From: a bacterium
GTDB lineage: Bacteria; Thermosulfidibacterota; Thermosulfidibacteria; Thermosulfidibacterales; JALWSI01
Assembly (NCBI GenBank): GCA_027080315.1
Contig: JALWSI010000194.1
Coordinates: forward strand, 1-13,674
Direction of reading: 5' to 3'
Length of the DNA: 13,674 nucleotides
Under the pieces are notes generated by a model. That model made no database searches. It saw nothing but the letters and a program-made list of their open reading frames with translations, and was not told the DNA's origin. The position numbers were made by a program, and so were the translations under genes. Every line of letters starts with the position of its first letter. The first letter of the stretch is position 1. Below, piece by piece: positions 6,201 to 13,674 of this stretch.

Positions 6201-7283
6201 ATGCCAGAGAGAGACGACCAGGAACGCACAGAAGACCCAACTCCAAAGCGAAGGCAGGAGGCAAGGGAGAAGGGCCAGATCCCTAAAAGCCGAGAGGTGG
6301 CTTCTGTAGCCCTGCTATTTGCAAGCTGCATCTACTTTCTCTTTCTTTACAAGTACACCTACCAACATCTGGGAGAGACCATTGTTCACTTCTTCAGGCT
6401 TATTCCTAATGTGAAAGAGATGAACATATACGCCTTTACTCGGGCTCTGACCACAGGGATGAAAGAGCTGGGAATGGTTCTGACCCCCTTTTTACTTTTG
6501 ATGGTTGTGGTCTCTTTGGTTGCAAATATTGGACAGGTGGGTTTTATATTAACAGGAGAACCCCTGATCCCGAAGCTGGACAAGTTGAATCCTATTTCTG
6601 GAATAAAGAACCTATTTTCAAAGAACTCCCTGGTAGAGCTGGTTAAGGGGCTTTTGAAGATAGCAATAATAGGCTTTGTGGCCTACAAGGTGCTTAAAGG
6701 CGACTTTGCAAAGATTTTTGCCTTAGGTCTGCTCCCCGTTTCAGGTCTTGCAGGATTCATCCTGTGGGCTGCTTTCAAAGTCACCATGAAGATAGTGATG
6801 GTCTTCGTTATTCTCGCCATTCTGGATTACGGCTATCAGAAGTGGGAGAACGAGCAGCAGTTGAAGATGAGTGTTCAAGAGGTGAAAGAGGAGCTGAAGC
6901 AGATGGAGGGAGATCCTCAAATCAAGGCGAAAATAAAGCAGCTTCAGCGTGAGATGGCCCAGCGTAGAATGATGGAAGAGGTACCGAAGGCCGATGTGGT
7001 CATCACGAACCCCACTGAGCTTGCCATAGCCCTGAGATACGATGATGCAAAGATGGAGGCACCTACTGTTGTAGCCAAAGGAGCGGGGTTTGTGGCCCAA
7101 CGAATAAAGGATATAGCAAACAAGCATGGGGTTCCCATTGTGGAGAACAAGCCTCTGGCCCAAACCCTCTACAAAGCGGTGGAGATAGGAGACGAGATCC
7201 CTGAGCACCTCTACAAAGCAGTGGCAGAGGTGCTGGCCTATGTCTATTCCCTCAAGAACAGGGAGAGAAGGAAAACAGCTTAA
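6201..7283 (+). CDS. flhB: Flagellar export switch protein FlhB
   Basis: 360 residues. FlhB sets the substrate-specificity switch of the export apparatus from rod/hook to filament proteins. It has a charged N terminus ([23 protein letters not shown], about 11-33) conserved in FlhB and its injectisome relatives, four hydrophobic segments (about 33-50, 92-112, 150-165 and 180-208), then the soluble cytoplasmic domain. Self-cleavage occurs between Asn and Pro of an NPTx motif, here N270-P271-T272-E273, so the last residue is Glu where Salmonella has His. NPTE occurs in other bacterial FlhBs and should still cleave. GGGGTGA just before the start can serve as ribosome binding site and includes the fliR stop. 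flhA begins directly after the stop with no gap. Confidence 0.97.
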   Translation: MPERDDQERTEDPTPKRRQEAREKGQIPKSREVASVALLFASCIYFLFLYKYTYQHLGETIVHFFRLIPNVKEMNIYAFTRALTTGMKELGMVLTPFLLLMVVVSLVANIGQVGFILTGEPLIPKLDKLNPISGIKNLFSKNSLVELVKGLLKIAIIGFVAYKVLKGDFAKIFALGLLPVSGLAGFILWAAFKVTMKIVMVFVILAILDYGYQKWENEQQLKMSVQEVKEELKQMEGDPQIKAKIKQLQREMAQRRMMEEVPKADVVITNPTELAIALRYDDAKMEAPTVVAKGAGFVAQRIKDIANKHGVPIVENKPLAQTLYKAVEIGDEIPEHLYKAVAEVLAYVYSLKNRERRKTA

Positions 7284-9407
7284 ATGGCAGAAGAACGCAG
7301 CTTCATAGACCGATACCTGGGTTCTTCCTTTGACGTTGGCATAGCCCTGAGCGTCGTACTTGTTCTAACCGTCATGATCATCCCTCTCCCTGCTCCTATC
7401 TTGGATATACTGCTCGCAACCAACATATCTCTTTCCCTCCTGATTCTACTAACCTCGGTTTACGTTCAAAGGCCATTGGAGTTTTCATCATTTCCCACGG
7501 TGCTTCTCATTACCACCCTCTTCAGGCTCTCCCTTAACGTGGCCACCACCAGAAGGATTCTCCTTTACGGCAACAAAGGTACCGCTGCAGCTGGCCATAT
7601 AATTCAAGCCTTTGGTCAATTTGTGGTGGGAGGCAACTACGTAGTGGGGTTTGTGGTGTTCCTGATTCTGGTGATCATAAACTTTGTGGTTATCACCAAA
7701 GGTGCCCAAAGAATAGCCGAAGTGGCAGCCCGCTTCACTTTAGATGCCATGCCGGGAAAGCAGATGGCTGTAGATGCGGACCTGAACGCGGGGTTGATTG
7801 ATGAAGCTGTGGCCAGAAAGCGCAGAGAGGAGATTCGCCGAGAGGCCGACTTCTACGGAGCAATGGACGGAGCCAGCAAGTTCGTTAGGGGAGACGCAAT
7901 AGCCGGTGTTATTATTACTGTTATCAATATCCTCGGTGGATTGATCATAGGGGTGATGCAACTGCACATGTCTCCCGAAAAAGCGGCTAAGACCTTCACC
8001 ATCTTGACCATTGGAGACGGATTGGTGGGTCAGATTCCAGCCCTTCTTATCTCCACCTCTGCCGGTATCGTGGTTTCAATGGCGGCCTCTTCTGAAGAGA
8101 GCCTTGGCAGGGACATCACCCAGCAGATTGCAGGGAATGCGAAGGTGCTGGGTTTAGGATCGGCTATTCTCTTCTTTGCGGGCATAGTGCCAGGATTGCC
8201 TTTGATCCCTTTCTGGACCCTTTCTGCCATACTTGGAGTCATCACCTACATCACCTTGAAACGCACAAAAGAGGCGGAGGTGGTGTCTGAAGAAGAGAAG
8301 GCAAAAGAGGAGGCAGAGACTCCAGAAGAAGAGGTGGAGAAACTTGCCACAATGATCCAAGTGGATCCCGTTGAGCTGGATCTGGGCTACGGACTTATCC
8401 CTTTGGTTGAGGAGGGTAAGGGTGGAAATCTTCTGGCCAAAGTGAAGGCCATGCGAAGGCAGATCGCTCTGGATCTGGGAATAATAGTGCCCCCTGTGCG
8501 CATAAGAGACAACCTGCAGCTTCCACCAAATGTTTACACCATCCTCCTGCAAGGGGTTGAGGTGGCAAGGGGAGAGGTGATGATGGATAAGCTTTTGGCC
8601 ATGAGCCCAGGTGGAGAGGTGAAAGAGATTGAAGGTATTGCAACAAAAGAGCCCGCCTTTGGTCTGCCAGCGGTCTGGATAGCCCCCGAGCTTCAAGACA
8701 AAGCTCAGTTGGAGGGATACACAGTGGTGGATCCTGCCACAGTGGTGGTGACCCATCTATCTGAGGTGCTCAAGACCCACGCCCATGAGCTGCTGGGTCG
8801 CCAGGAGGTGCAGAATCTGCTTGACAGCGTGGCCAAGACCTCTCCCAAGCTGGTGGAGGATCTTATCCCCAATATTCTGCCTTTGGGCACAGTTAGGTCC
8901 GTGCTGCAGAACCTTGTGAAAGAGGGGGTCTCAATACGAAACCTGCAGAGAATCTTGGAGACCTTAGCGGATCTTGGTTCTAAGACAGACGATGTGGAGG
9001 TGCTTACAGAGTACGTTAGACAGGTTTTGGCACGCCAGATTGTGCATCAGTACATTGGGCCTGATGGCACCCTGCCAATAGTGGTGTTGGATCCGGCTTT
9101 TGAGAGGGTTTTGGTGAATCACGTTAAGAAGACCGAGCAGGGAAGCGTGCTGGCCTTGCCGCCTCAGACGGAGAAACGGTTAGCAGAGAATATTGAACAG
9201 GCTCTTAAAGCACCTCTTGAGAAGGGTATTCAGCCTGTTGTGGTTGTTGCAGCAGAGTTGCGCCCTGCCTTTAGAAGGTTTATGGATAGATACATACAGA
9301 AGGTTGCTGTATTGTCGCCTTTAGAAATACAGTCTGATATCAGGGTGCAGGTCTTGGGTGTTGTGAAGTGGGAAGAAGAGGATAAGAAGGAAGAGGAGGG
9401 TAGATGA
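7284..9407 (+). CDS. flhA: Flagellar export protein FlhA
   Basis: 707 residues, a full-length FlhA (FHIPEP family), the nonameric ring of the export gate that couples to the proton motive force and docks chaperone-substrate complexes. The N-terminal half (about 18-325) carries the membrane segments and the highly conserved stretches [20 protein letters not shown] (68-87) and [19 protein letters not shown] (154-172), then the cytoplasmic loop with [20 protein letters not shown] (187-206). An acidic linker (about 329-352, [19 protein letters not shown]) joins it to the cytoplasmic domain. The start directly follows the flhB stop. The only binding-site candidate is AAGGA around 7268-7272, so translation is probably coupled. 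The stop overlaps the flhF start (ATGA). Confidence 0.98.
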   Translation: MAEERSFIDRYLGSSFDVGIALSVVLVLTVMIIPLPAPILDILLATNISLSLLILLTSVYVQRPLEFSSFPTVLLITTLFRLSLNVATTRRILLYGNKGTAAAGHIIQAFGQFVVGGNYVVGFVVFLILVIINFVVITKGAQRIAEVAARFTLDAMPGKQMAVDADLNAGLIDEAVARKRREEIRREADFYGAMDGASKFVRGDAIAGVIITVINILGGLIIGVMQLHMSPEKAAKTFTILTIGDGLVGQIPALLISTSAGIVVSMAASSEESLGRDITQQIAGNAKVLGLGSAILFFAGIVPGLPLIPFWTLSAILGVITYITLKRTKEAEVVSEEEKAKEEAETPEEEVEKLATMIQVDPVELDLGYGLIPLVEEGKGGNLLAKVKAMRRQIALDLGIIVPPVRIRDNLQLPPNVYTILLQGVEVARGEVMMDKLLAMSPGGEVKEIEGIATKEPAFGLPAVWIAPELQDKAQLEGYTVVDPATVVVTHLSEVLKTHAHELLGRQEVQNLLDSVAKTSPKLVEDLIPNILPLGTVRSVLQNLVKEGVSIRNLQRILETLADLGSKTDDVEVLTEYVRQVLARQIVHQYIGPDGTLPIVVLDPAFERVLVNHVKKTEQGSVLALPPQTEKRLAENIEQALKAPLEKGIQPVVVVAAELRPAFRRFMDRYIQKVAVLSPLEIQSDIRVQVLGVVKWEEEDKKEEEGR

Positions 9408-10732
9408 AGATAAAGTGCTACACCGCCTCAACAGCCAAAGAGGCCCTTGAGATGGTTAGAAGGGAACTGGGGGAGAATGCCCTGATTCTCTCTACAAAAG
9501 AGAGATTTGGCAGGGTTGAGGTGGTGGCAGCTACCGAGTTTGACTTTGACACCCTCAAAGAGGAAGAGCCGCGCAAGGCAATAGACATAGTAGAGCAGAT
9601 TAAGGAGTCTTCTTCACCTCCAGGTTCGTATCCACCTTCTTCTCCGTCTCTTTCAAGCATTTACCAGCATCTTCATGGGCCTCAAGGTGGAGAGCCTCCT
9701 CCCCCACAGGGAGAGAAACCTACTTCACAGGTACCTCAGGTTGCTCCTCCCGGAATGCCCGTGGCATCAGAGCAGTCTCCTGTTCCCTCACACGTCATGG
9801 CAGAGATTATGGAGATAAAAGAGGTGCTGTTGAGACTGCTTCAGGACCGAAAGGAACAGGAGACAATAAGAGGGCTGTCAAACGAGATAAAAGAGATAAA
9901 AGAGCTACTTAAGAAACAGACCCAGCAGACAGAGTCATCTACCGGGGACCTTCAGGTAGGAGAGAGTCTGAGGCCCATCTATGAGAGGTTGAAAAAGCAG
10001 GAGCTTAGCGGAGAGCTTCTTAAGAATGTTATGATTACCCTCTCGCTTCATCCCGATGCGGTGGATCCATACCTTATTGCAGAAGAGGTTTTGAGCAAAG
10101 AGATATTAACCGTTGATATATTTGGCCAAAAGCCCTCAAAGGTTCTGATGCTTCTCGGTCCCACTGGGGTGGGGAAGACAACCACAATAGCCAAACTCGC
10201 CGCCATGGGCACCATCTCTGGGCTCAAGATGGGTATTGTGAACATTGACACCTATCGTATTGGAGCCACGGAACAGTTAAAGACCTACGCCAGGATCATG
10301 GGCTTACCCTTTAAGGTGGCACACTCTCCAGAGAGTTTCGTGCAATGCTGCGACTCCTTGAGTTACCTGGATCTCATCCTGGTTGATACCGCAGGAAGAT
10401 CTCCTACAGACGACCTTAGAATAGAGGACATGAGAGGCTTTCTTGACTCTTCTGTGCCCATAACCTCTTTGGTTGTTTTGGGGATACCCACCAGAACAGA
10501 GGACATGCTGATGGCTGTTGAGAAGTTTAAGGACTTTAAGGTGGTTGGGTTCATTTTCACCAAGTTGGACGAGAGCAGCGTATATGGCCCAATGATAACC
10601 GTTTGCAAAAAGGCTGCAAAACCAGTGGCCTACATCACAACCGGTCAAAGGGTTCCCGAAGACATAGAACTCGCCTTACCTGGTAGAATAGCGAGGCTTA
10701 TTCTGGGAACAGAGAGTATTCTTACGAGGTGA
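9404..10732 (+). CDS. flhF: Flagellar SRP-like GTPase FlhF
   Basis: 442 residues. FlhF is the third SRP-type GTPase (with Ffh and FtsY); it marks the site of flagellar assembly, typically the pole. Parts in order: B domain (1-66, beginning [15 protein letters not shown]), a Pro/Ser/Gln-rich flexible linker (about 67-130), a charged helical region (131-175), the N domain (about 185-235), and the G domain with P-loop GPTGVGKTT (252-260), [16 protein letters not shown] (281-296), [10 protein letters not shown] (328-337) and TKLDE (386-390). It starts inside flhA (ATGA overlap) with AGGAGG (9394-9399) 4 bases upstream. flhG follows 6 bases after its stop, as expected for partners. All key GTPase motifs appear intact. 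Confidence 0.97.
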   Translation: MKIKCYTASTAKEALEMVRRELGENALILSTKERFGRVEVVAATEFDFDTLKEEEPRKAIDIVEQIKESSSPPGSYPPSSPSLSSIYQHLHGPQGGEPPPPQGEKPTSQVPQVAPPGMPVASEQSPVPSHVMAEIMEIKEVLLRLLQDRKEQETIRGLSNEIKEIKELLKKQTQQTESSTGDLQVGESLRPIYERLKKQELSGELLKNVMITLSLHPDAVDPYLIAEEVLSKEILTVDIFGQKPSKVLMLLGPTGVGKTTTIAKLAAMGTISGLKMGIVNIDTYRIGATEQLKTYARIMGLPFKVAHSPESFVQCCDSLSYLDLILVDTAGRSPTDDLRIEDMRGFLDSSVPITSLVVLGIPTRTEDMLMAVEKFKDFKVVGFIFTKLDESSVYGPMITVCKKAAKPVAYITTGQRVPEDIELALPGRIARLILGTESILTR

Positions 10733-10738
10733 GCTGAG

Positions 10739-11653
10739 ATGGAGGAGAAGAGGGCCCTCATATCTCAGACCCCTCAGGATATCTTAGGTCCAGAGGATCA
10801 GGCCCACAGCCTGAGACAGTACTTCTCTCCTGGTCGTGAGACTGTGGTTGTGGCTATCACCAGTGGAAAAGGTGGGGTGGGCAAAACCAACTTCACAGCA
10901 AATACCGCTTATCTTCTGGCCCAAATGGGTAAAAAGGTCTGTGTGCTTGATGCCGATTTGGGATTAGCCAACATAGACGTGTTGTTGGGTCTTGTGCCCC
11001 GTAAGACCTTGGCCAATGTGCTCAGGGGCGAATGCACCATGACAGACATTGTTCTGGAAGGACCGGGAGGAATGGCCATTATTCCTGCAAGCTCGGGGCT
11101 TAGAGAGATGGCCAACATGGGGCGTGAACAACAGAAGATTCTGGCAGACCAGATGGCGTCATTAGATGGGGAATTTGATTTTCTCTTCATAGACACTGCA
11201 GCCGGGATTTCTCAGCAGGTTATGGCCTTTCTAGCTGCGTCTCCTCAGGTGATCCTGATTACCACTCCAGAGCCAACTGCGGTGACAGATGCCTACGCCA
11301 TGGTTAAGTTGCTAAACTCAGAGTACGGCAAGCGCACCATCTATTTGGTGGTGAATATGGTTAGGCGATACAGAGAAGGTGAGGAGACCGCGGGAAAGCT
11401 ATCTTTGGTAGTTAAGCGTTTTTTGGGGGAGCACATAAAGATTGAGCATCTTGGCTCTCTACCTTACCAGACAGACATTGCCATCTCTGTGAGAGAACAG
11501 AGGCTTTATGTAGAGAAGTATCCAGACCGGAAATTCGCTGGCCTCTTGAAAGAGATATGCTACAAACTTACGGATTTTACCCTATTCCCTGGTGTTAGAG
11601 GAGGGGTTTCTCTGTTTGCAAAGGCTTTAATGAGAGGTTTGGGCAACAAATGA
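10739..11653 (+). CDS. flhG: MinD-like flagellar number regulator FlhG (FleN/YlxH)
   Basis: 304 residues. FlhG is a ParA/MinD-type ATPase that limits flagellar number and stimulates the GTPase of FlhF. The short N terminus contains EDQAHSLRQYF (19-29), matching the DQAxxLR activator motif that acts on FlhF. Next comes the deviant Walker A GKGGVGKTN (43-51), the switch I aspartate in DADLGLANIDVLLGL (about 70-84), and FLFIDTAAGIS, the Walker B region. The C-terminal end (about 285-304) is amphipathic and could form the membrane-targeting helix known in MinD-type proteins. GAGGTGA (10726-10732), which contains the flhF stop, stands 6 bases before the ATG. Its own stop overlaps the next start (ATGA). 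Confidence 0.96.
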   Translation: MEEKRALISQTPQDILGPEDQAHSLRQYFSPGRETVVVAITSGKGGVGKTNFTANTAYLLAQMGKKVCVLDADLGLANIDVLLGLVPRKTLANVLRGECTMTDIVLEGPGGMAIIPASSGLREMANMGREQQKILADQMASLDGEFDFLFIDTAAGISQQVMAFLAASPQVILITTPEPTAVTDAYAMVKLLNSEYGKRTIYLVVNMVRRYREGEETAGKLSLVVKRFLGEHIKIEHLGSLPYQTDIAISVREQRLYVEKYPDRKFAGLLKEICYKLTDFTLFPGVRGGVSLFAKALMRGLGNK

Positions 11654-12009
11654 TACCTGGAATAGACAACTTCTTGTCTATTGTTGAGGCTATAGTGAAC
11701 AGGGTGCTTATTCACAGCGTGTATCGTAGAAGGATCACAGGGGTGGCCATGCTGCTATCCTGTGGAGTTGTGGTATTGTATGCAGTGGATCCCCATCATC
11801 CTTTTTCCAACGATCCCCTTCTATGGTTGGCATGGGTGGTTATTCATGGACTTTCCTGGTTTTTTGTCTTTCTTTTCATATGTCTCATAGCCACCTATTT
11901 TATTCTGAAAGAGGACATCCTATCTTTCATGGAAGACGAAGAAGAGGAAGATAGGTCTGAGTTTGCCACGAACGAGATGGAGAACGCTGAGGAGAGAGTG
12001 AGTGGATAA
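11650..12009 (+). CDS. Small two-helix membrane protein between flhG and fliA, function unknown
   Basis: 119 residues with no family I can name. Two hydrophobic helices (about 29-46 and 58-86) flank a short loop with DPHHPFSND. An N-terminal amphipathic stretch ends in basic residues (RRR at 26-28), which by the positive-inside rule places the N terminus in the cytoplasm. The C-terminal tail after residue 87 is strongly acidic (MEDEEEEDRSEF) and also cytoplasmic. It overlaps flhG by 4 bases and fliA by 8, so it is an integral member of the operon. In Campylobacter jejuni (Cj0062c) and Helicobacter pylori (HP1033) a small membrane protein gene sits at exactly this place between flhG and fliA. 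I infer these may be the same conserved factor; sequence homology was not tested. Confidence 0.85.
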   Translation: MIPGIDNFLSIVEAIVNRVLIHSVYRRRITGVAMLLSCGVVVLYAVDPHHPFSNDPLLWLAWVVIHGLSWFFVFLFICLIATYFILKEDILSFMEDEEEEDRSEFATNEMENAEERVSG

Positions 12010-12709
12010 GGAAGAACTGTTCTACAAGTACCTCCCCATTGTGGAGAGATGTGTTATGCGTATAAAGGAGAGGATTCCTGCCCACGTTGAGGCTGATGAC
12101 TTGGTTAACCAGGGGGTTATCGGACTTCTTGATGCCATAGATAGGTTTGATCCTCAGAAGGGGGTGCCTTTCCCTGTCTTTGCAGAGATAAGGGTGAGGG
12201 GGGCTATAATGGACTATCTGCGCTCCTTAGATTGGCTTCCACGGTCAAGCAGGGGAAGGCTTAAAGAGTACGAAGAGGCATTAAAGATGCTTGAGCAGAA
12301 ACTGGGCAGAGAGCCAACTCCTAAAGAGCTTGGAGATCTATTAGGTGTGGATGAAGAGGAGGTGCATAGGTTAGAGCTTGAAGTGGCTAATCAGTTCTTT
12401 GTTAGCTTAGCCACTCCGATTGTGGAGTCTGAGAACCCCCAAACCCTTCTTGATGTCCTTGCAGGAGACGAAGAGGAATCTCCAGAGGCGATATGTGAAA
12501 GGGTTGAGACCATAGAACTGTTGGCCAAGGCCATAGATAAATTGCCCGAAAGAGATCAACTGCTCCTGTCTCTTTACTACCGAGACAACCTCACAATGAA
12601 GGAGATTGGAAGGGTTCTTGACATATCGGAATCCAGGGTGTCTCAGCTACACTCAAGGGCTCTATTGAGATTGAAGGATGAGATAAATAACCTTTCTGGA
12701 CGTGAATAA
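12002..12709 (+). CDS. fliA: Flagellar sigma factor FliA (sigma-28)
   Basis: 235 residues, normal for FliA, which directs RNA polymerase to late flagellar and chemotaxis promoters. Region 2 is clear (ADDLVNQGVIGLLDAIDRFD, 31-50, and FAEIRVRGAIMDYLRSLDWLPR, 60-81). Region 3 follows (about 84-125, with GREPTPKELGDLLGV). Region 4 holds the helix-turn-helix that reads the -35 (LPERDQLLLSLYY, 181-193, and LTMKEIGRVLDISESRVSQLHSRAL, 197-221). The start is GTG at 12002, inside the end of the membrane-protein gene, with AGGAG (11990-11994) 7 bases upstream. The anti-sigma factor FlgM is not in the window. fliM follows after 16 bases. Confidence 0.96.
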   Translation: MDKEELFYKYLPIVERCVMRIKERIPAHVEADDLVNQGVIGLLDAIDRFDPQKGVPFPVFAEIRVRGAIMDYLRSLDWLPRSSRGRLKEYEEALKMLEQKLGREPTPKELGDLLGVDEEEVHRLELEVANQFFVSLATPIVESENPQTLLDVLAGDEEESPEAICERVETIELLAKAIDKLPERDQLLLSLYYRDNLTMKEIGRVLDISESRVSQLHSRALLRLKDEINNLSGRE

Positions 12710-12725
12710 ATAGCAGGAGAGATAT

Positions 12726-13674
12726 ATGGCAGAGATTTTGAGTCAGGACGAGGTTGATGCTCTACTTTCAATGATCCAGACTGAAGAGGAGGTGGAGCTG
12801 GAGACCGCAACTGAGCGCTTCACCTCGCGAAAAACCGTTGTGCCTTACAACTTCAAGCGCCCTGATCGTATCTCTAAGGACCAGATGCGGTTTCTGCAGT
12901 TTATTCATGATCGTTTTGCACGAAATTTCAGCTCTGTGCTATCGGCCTATCTACGTAGTATCGTTGAGGTTAACCTGGTCTCCATTGATCAGATATCTTA
13001 CTCTGAGTTCCTCATGTCTCTTCCGGATCCTACCTGCTTCTGCGTTGTGGGGATCCAGCCCATAGAGGGTAAGGCTGCATTTGAGATAAACCCCACTCTG
13101 GCTTTTCCTATGATAGACAGGTTGCTTGGTGGACCTGGAGAGCCTCTGAGCGAGATGAGGGCTCTTACTGACCTTGAGGTGGATATTCTTGATGGAGTTA
13201 TCCAGAGGGCCATGGAGGAGCTTCGCTTCGTCTGGTCAGAGGCCATGGAAGAGATAGAGTTTGTGGTTGAGGTGAAAGAGACCAGCCCTCACTTGATCCA
13301 GATAGTCTCCCCAAACGAGGTTGTGGTTCTTGTGGTCTTTGAGGTGAGAATCGGAGAGGTGCAGGGTATGATGAACCTCTGTATCCCTGCCATAGCTTTA
13401 GAGCCCATAAGCAGTAATCTTAGCCAGGAGTGGTTCACTGGCACCCGAGAGGTTTCTGAAGAGGATAGACAAAGGATCGTGAAGCACGTGCTAAACGCAA
13501 AGGTGGATCTTAACGCCATACTGGGGGAGACCAAGATCACCGTTGGAGAGGTTTTGGACATGGAGAGTGGGGATCTCATAAGGTTACCAACTCCTATGCA
13601 TGCCCAGTTGAAGATAAAGATAGGGGCAGAAGAGATATTCAAGGGAGTTGTGGGTATATTGAGGGGAATACGGG
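12726..13674 (+). CDS. fliM: Flagellar motor switch protein FliM, cut by the right edge
   Basis: The frame is open from ATG 12726 to the end of the window: 316 residues and one base, with no stop, against a usual total of about 330. FliM is the middle layer of the C-ring and receives CheY-P to reverse rotation. The N terminus carries the CheY-binding peptide (ILSQDEVDALL, 4-14), then a linker and the middle domain (about 40-230) with its conserved GGPG motif (135-138). The C-terminal part (about 240 to the edge) is the FliN-like domain (VDLNAILGETKITVGEVLDMESGDLIRL). AGGAG (12715-12719) lies 6 bases before the ATG. fliN or fliY is the expected next gene, as in Campylobacter, but lies outside the window. 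Confidence 0.96.
   Translation, partial: MAEILSQDEVDALLSMIQTEEEVELETATERFTSRKTVVPYNFKRPDRISKDQMRFLQFIHDRFARNFSSVLSAYLRSIVEVNLVSIDQISYSEFLMSLPDPTCFCVVGIQPIEGKAAFEINPTLAFPMIDRLLGGPGEPLSEMRALTDLEVDILDGVIQRAMEELRFVWSEAMEEIEFVVEVKETSPHLIQIVSPNEVVVLVVFEVRIGEVQGMMNLCIPAIALEPISSNLSQEWFTGTREVSEEDRQRIVKHVLNAKVDLNAILGETKITVGEVLDMESGDLIRLPTPMHAQLKIKIGAEEIFKGVVGILRGIR

Overview
The window reads as part of the chromosome of an anaerobic, flagellated Gram-negative-type bacterium. Base composition is moderate. The flagellar genes use many AGA/AGG and ATA codons, which is common in thermophiles. FlhF and FlhG together suggest polar flagella. The gene order flhF-flhG-small membrane protein-fliA-fliM matches the order I know from Campylobacter and Helicobacter, but the catabolic genes on the left look more like those of a sulfate-reducing or syntrophic anaerobe (Desulfobacterota or a neighbouring phylum). 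I cannot name the organism.

Left block (1-3781, minus strand): a tight operon read leftwards. It encodes two class III (CaiB/BaiF/formyl-CoA transferase type) CoA-transferases of 517 and about 470 residues that overlap end to start, then a 162-residue cysteine-knuckle protein, an 86-residue cysteine-rich protein, and the first 31 bases of another gene that runs off the left edge. Both transferases keep the family's catalytic Asp and both carry N-terminal extensions, so they may form a heteromeric enzyme that activates an organic acid with CoA. The 86-residue protein recalls the small Fe-S subunits of fumarate-adding glycyl radical enzymes. That likeness is the most suggestive clue that this could be an undescribed anaerobic activation pathway. 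The substrate cannot be read from the sequence.

Divergent spacer (3782-4297): about 0.5 kb without a convincing gene. It holds two tandem TTGACA-type promoter candidates aimed at the CoA-transferase operon, a purine-rich leader of over 200 bases containing a near-perfect Shine-Dalgarno followed by an ATG-TAA start-stop pair, and promoter candidates aimed rightwards.

Right block (4298-13674, plus strand): a LOG-family nucleotide phosphoribohydrolase, then after 88 bases a compact flagellar operon: fliQ-fliR-flhB-flhA (export gate), flhF-flhG (number and placement of flagella), a two-helix membrane protein of unknown function, fliA (sigma-28) and fliM (motor switch, cut by the right edge a short way from its expected end). 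Spacings run from overlaps of 4 to 8 bases to gaps of at most about 16, so these genes are almost certainly co-transcribed. fliP and fliO, the usual neighbours of fliQ, are not in the window.
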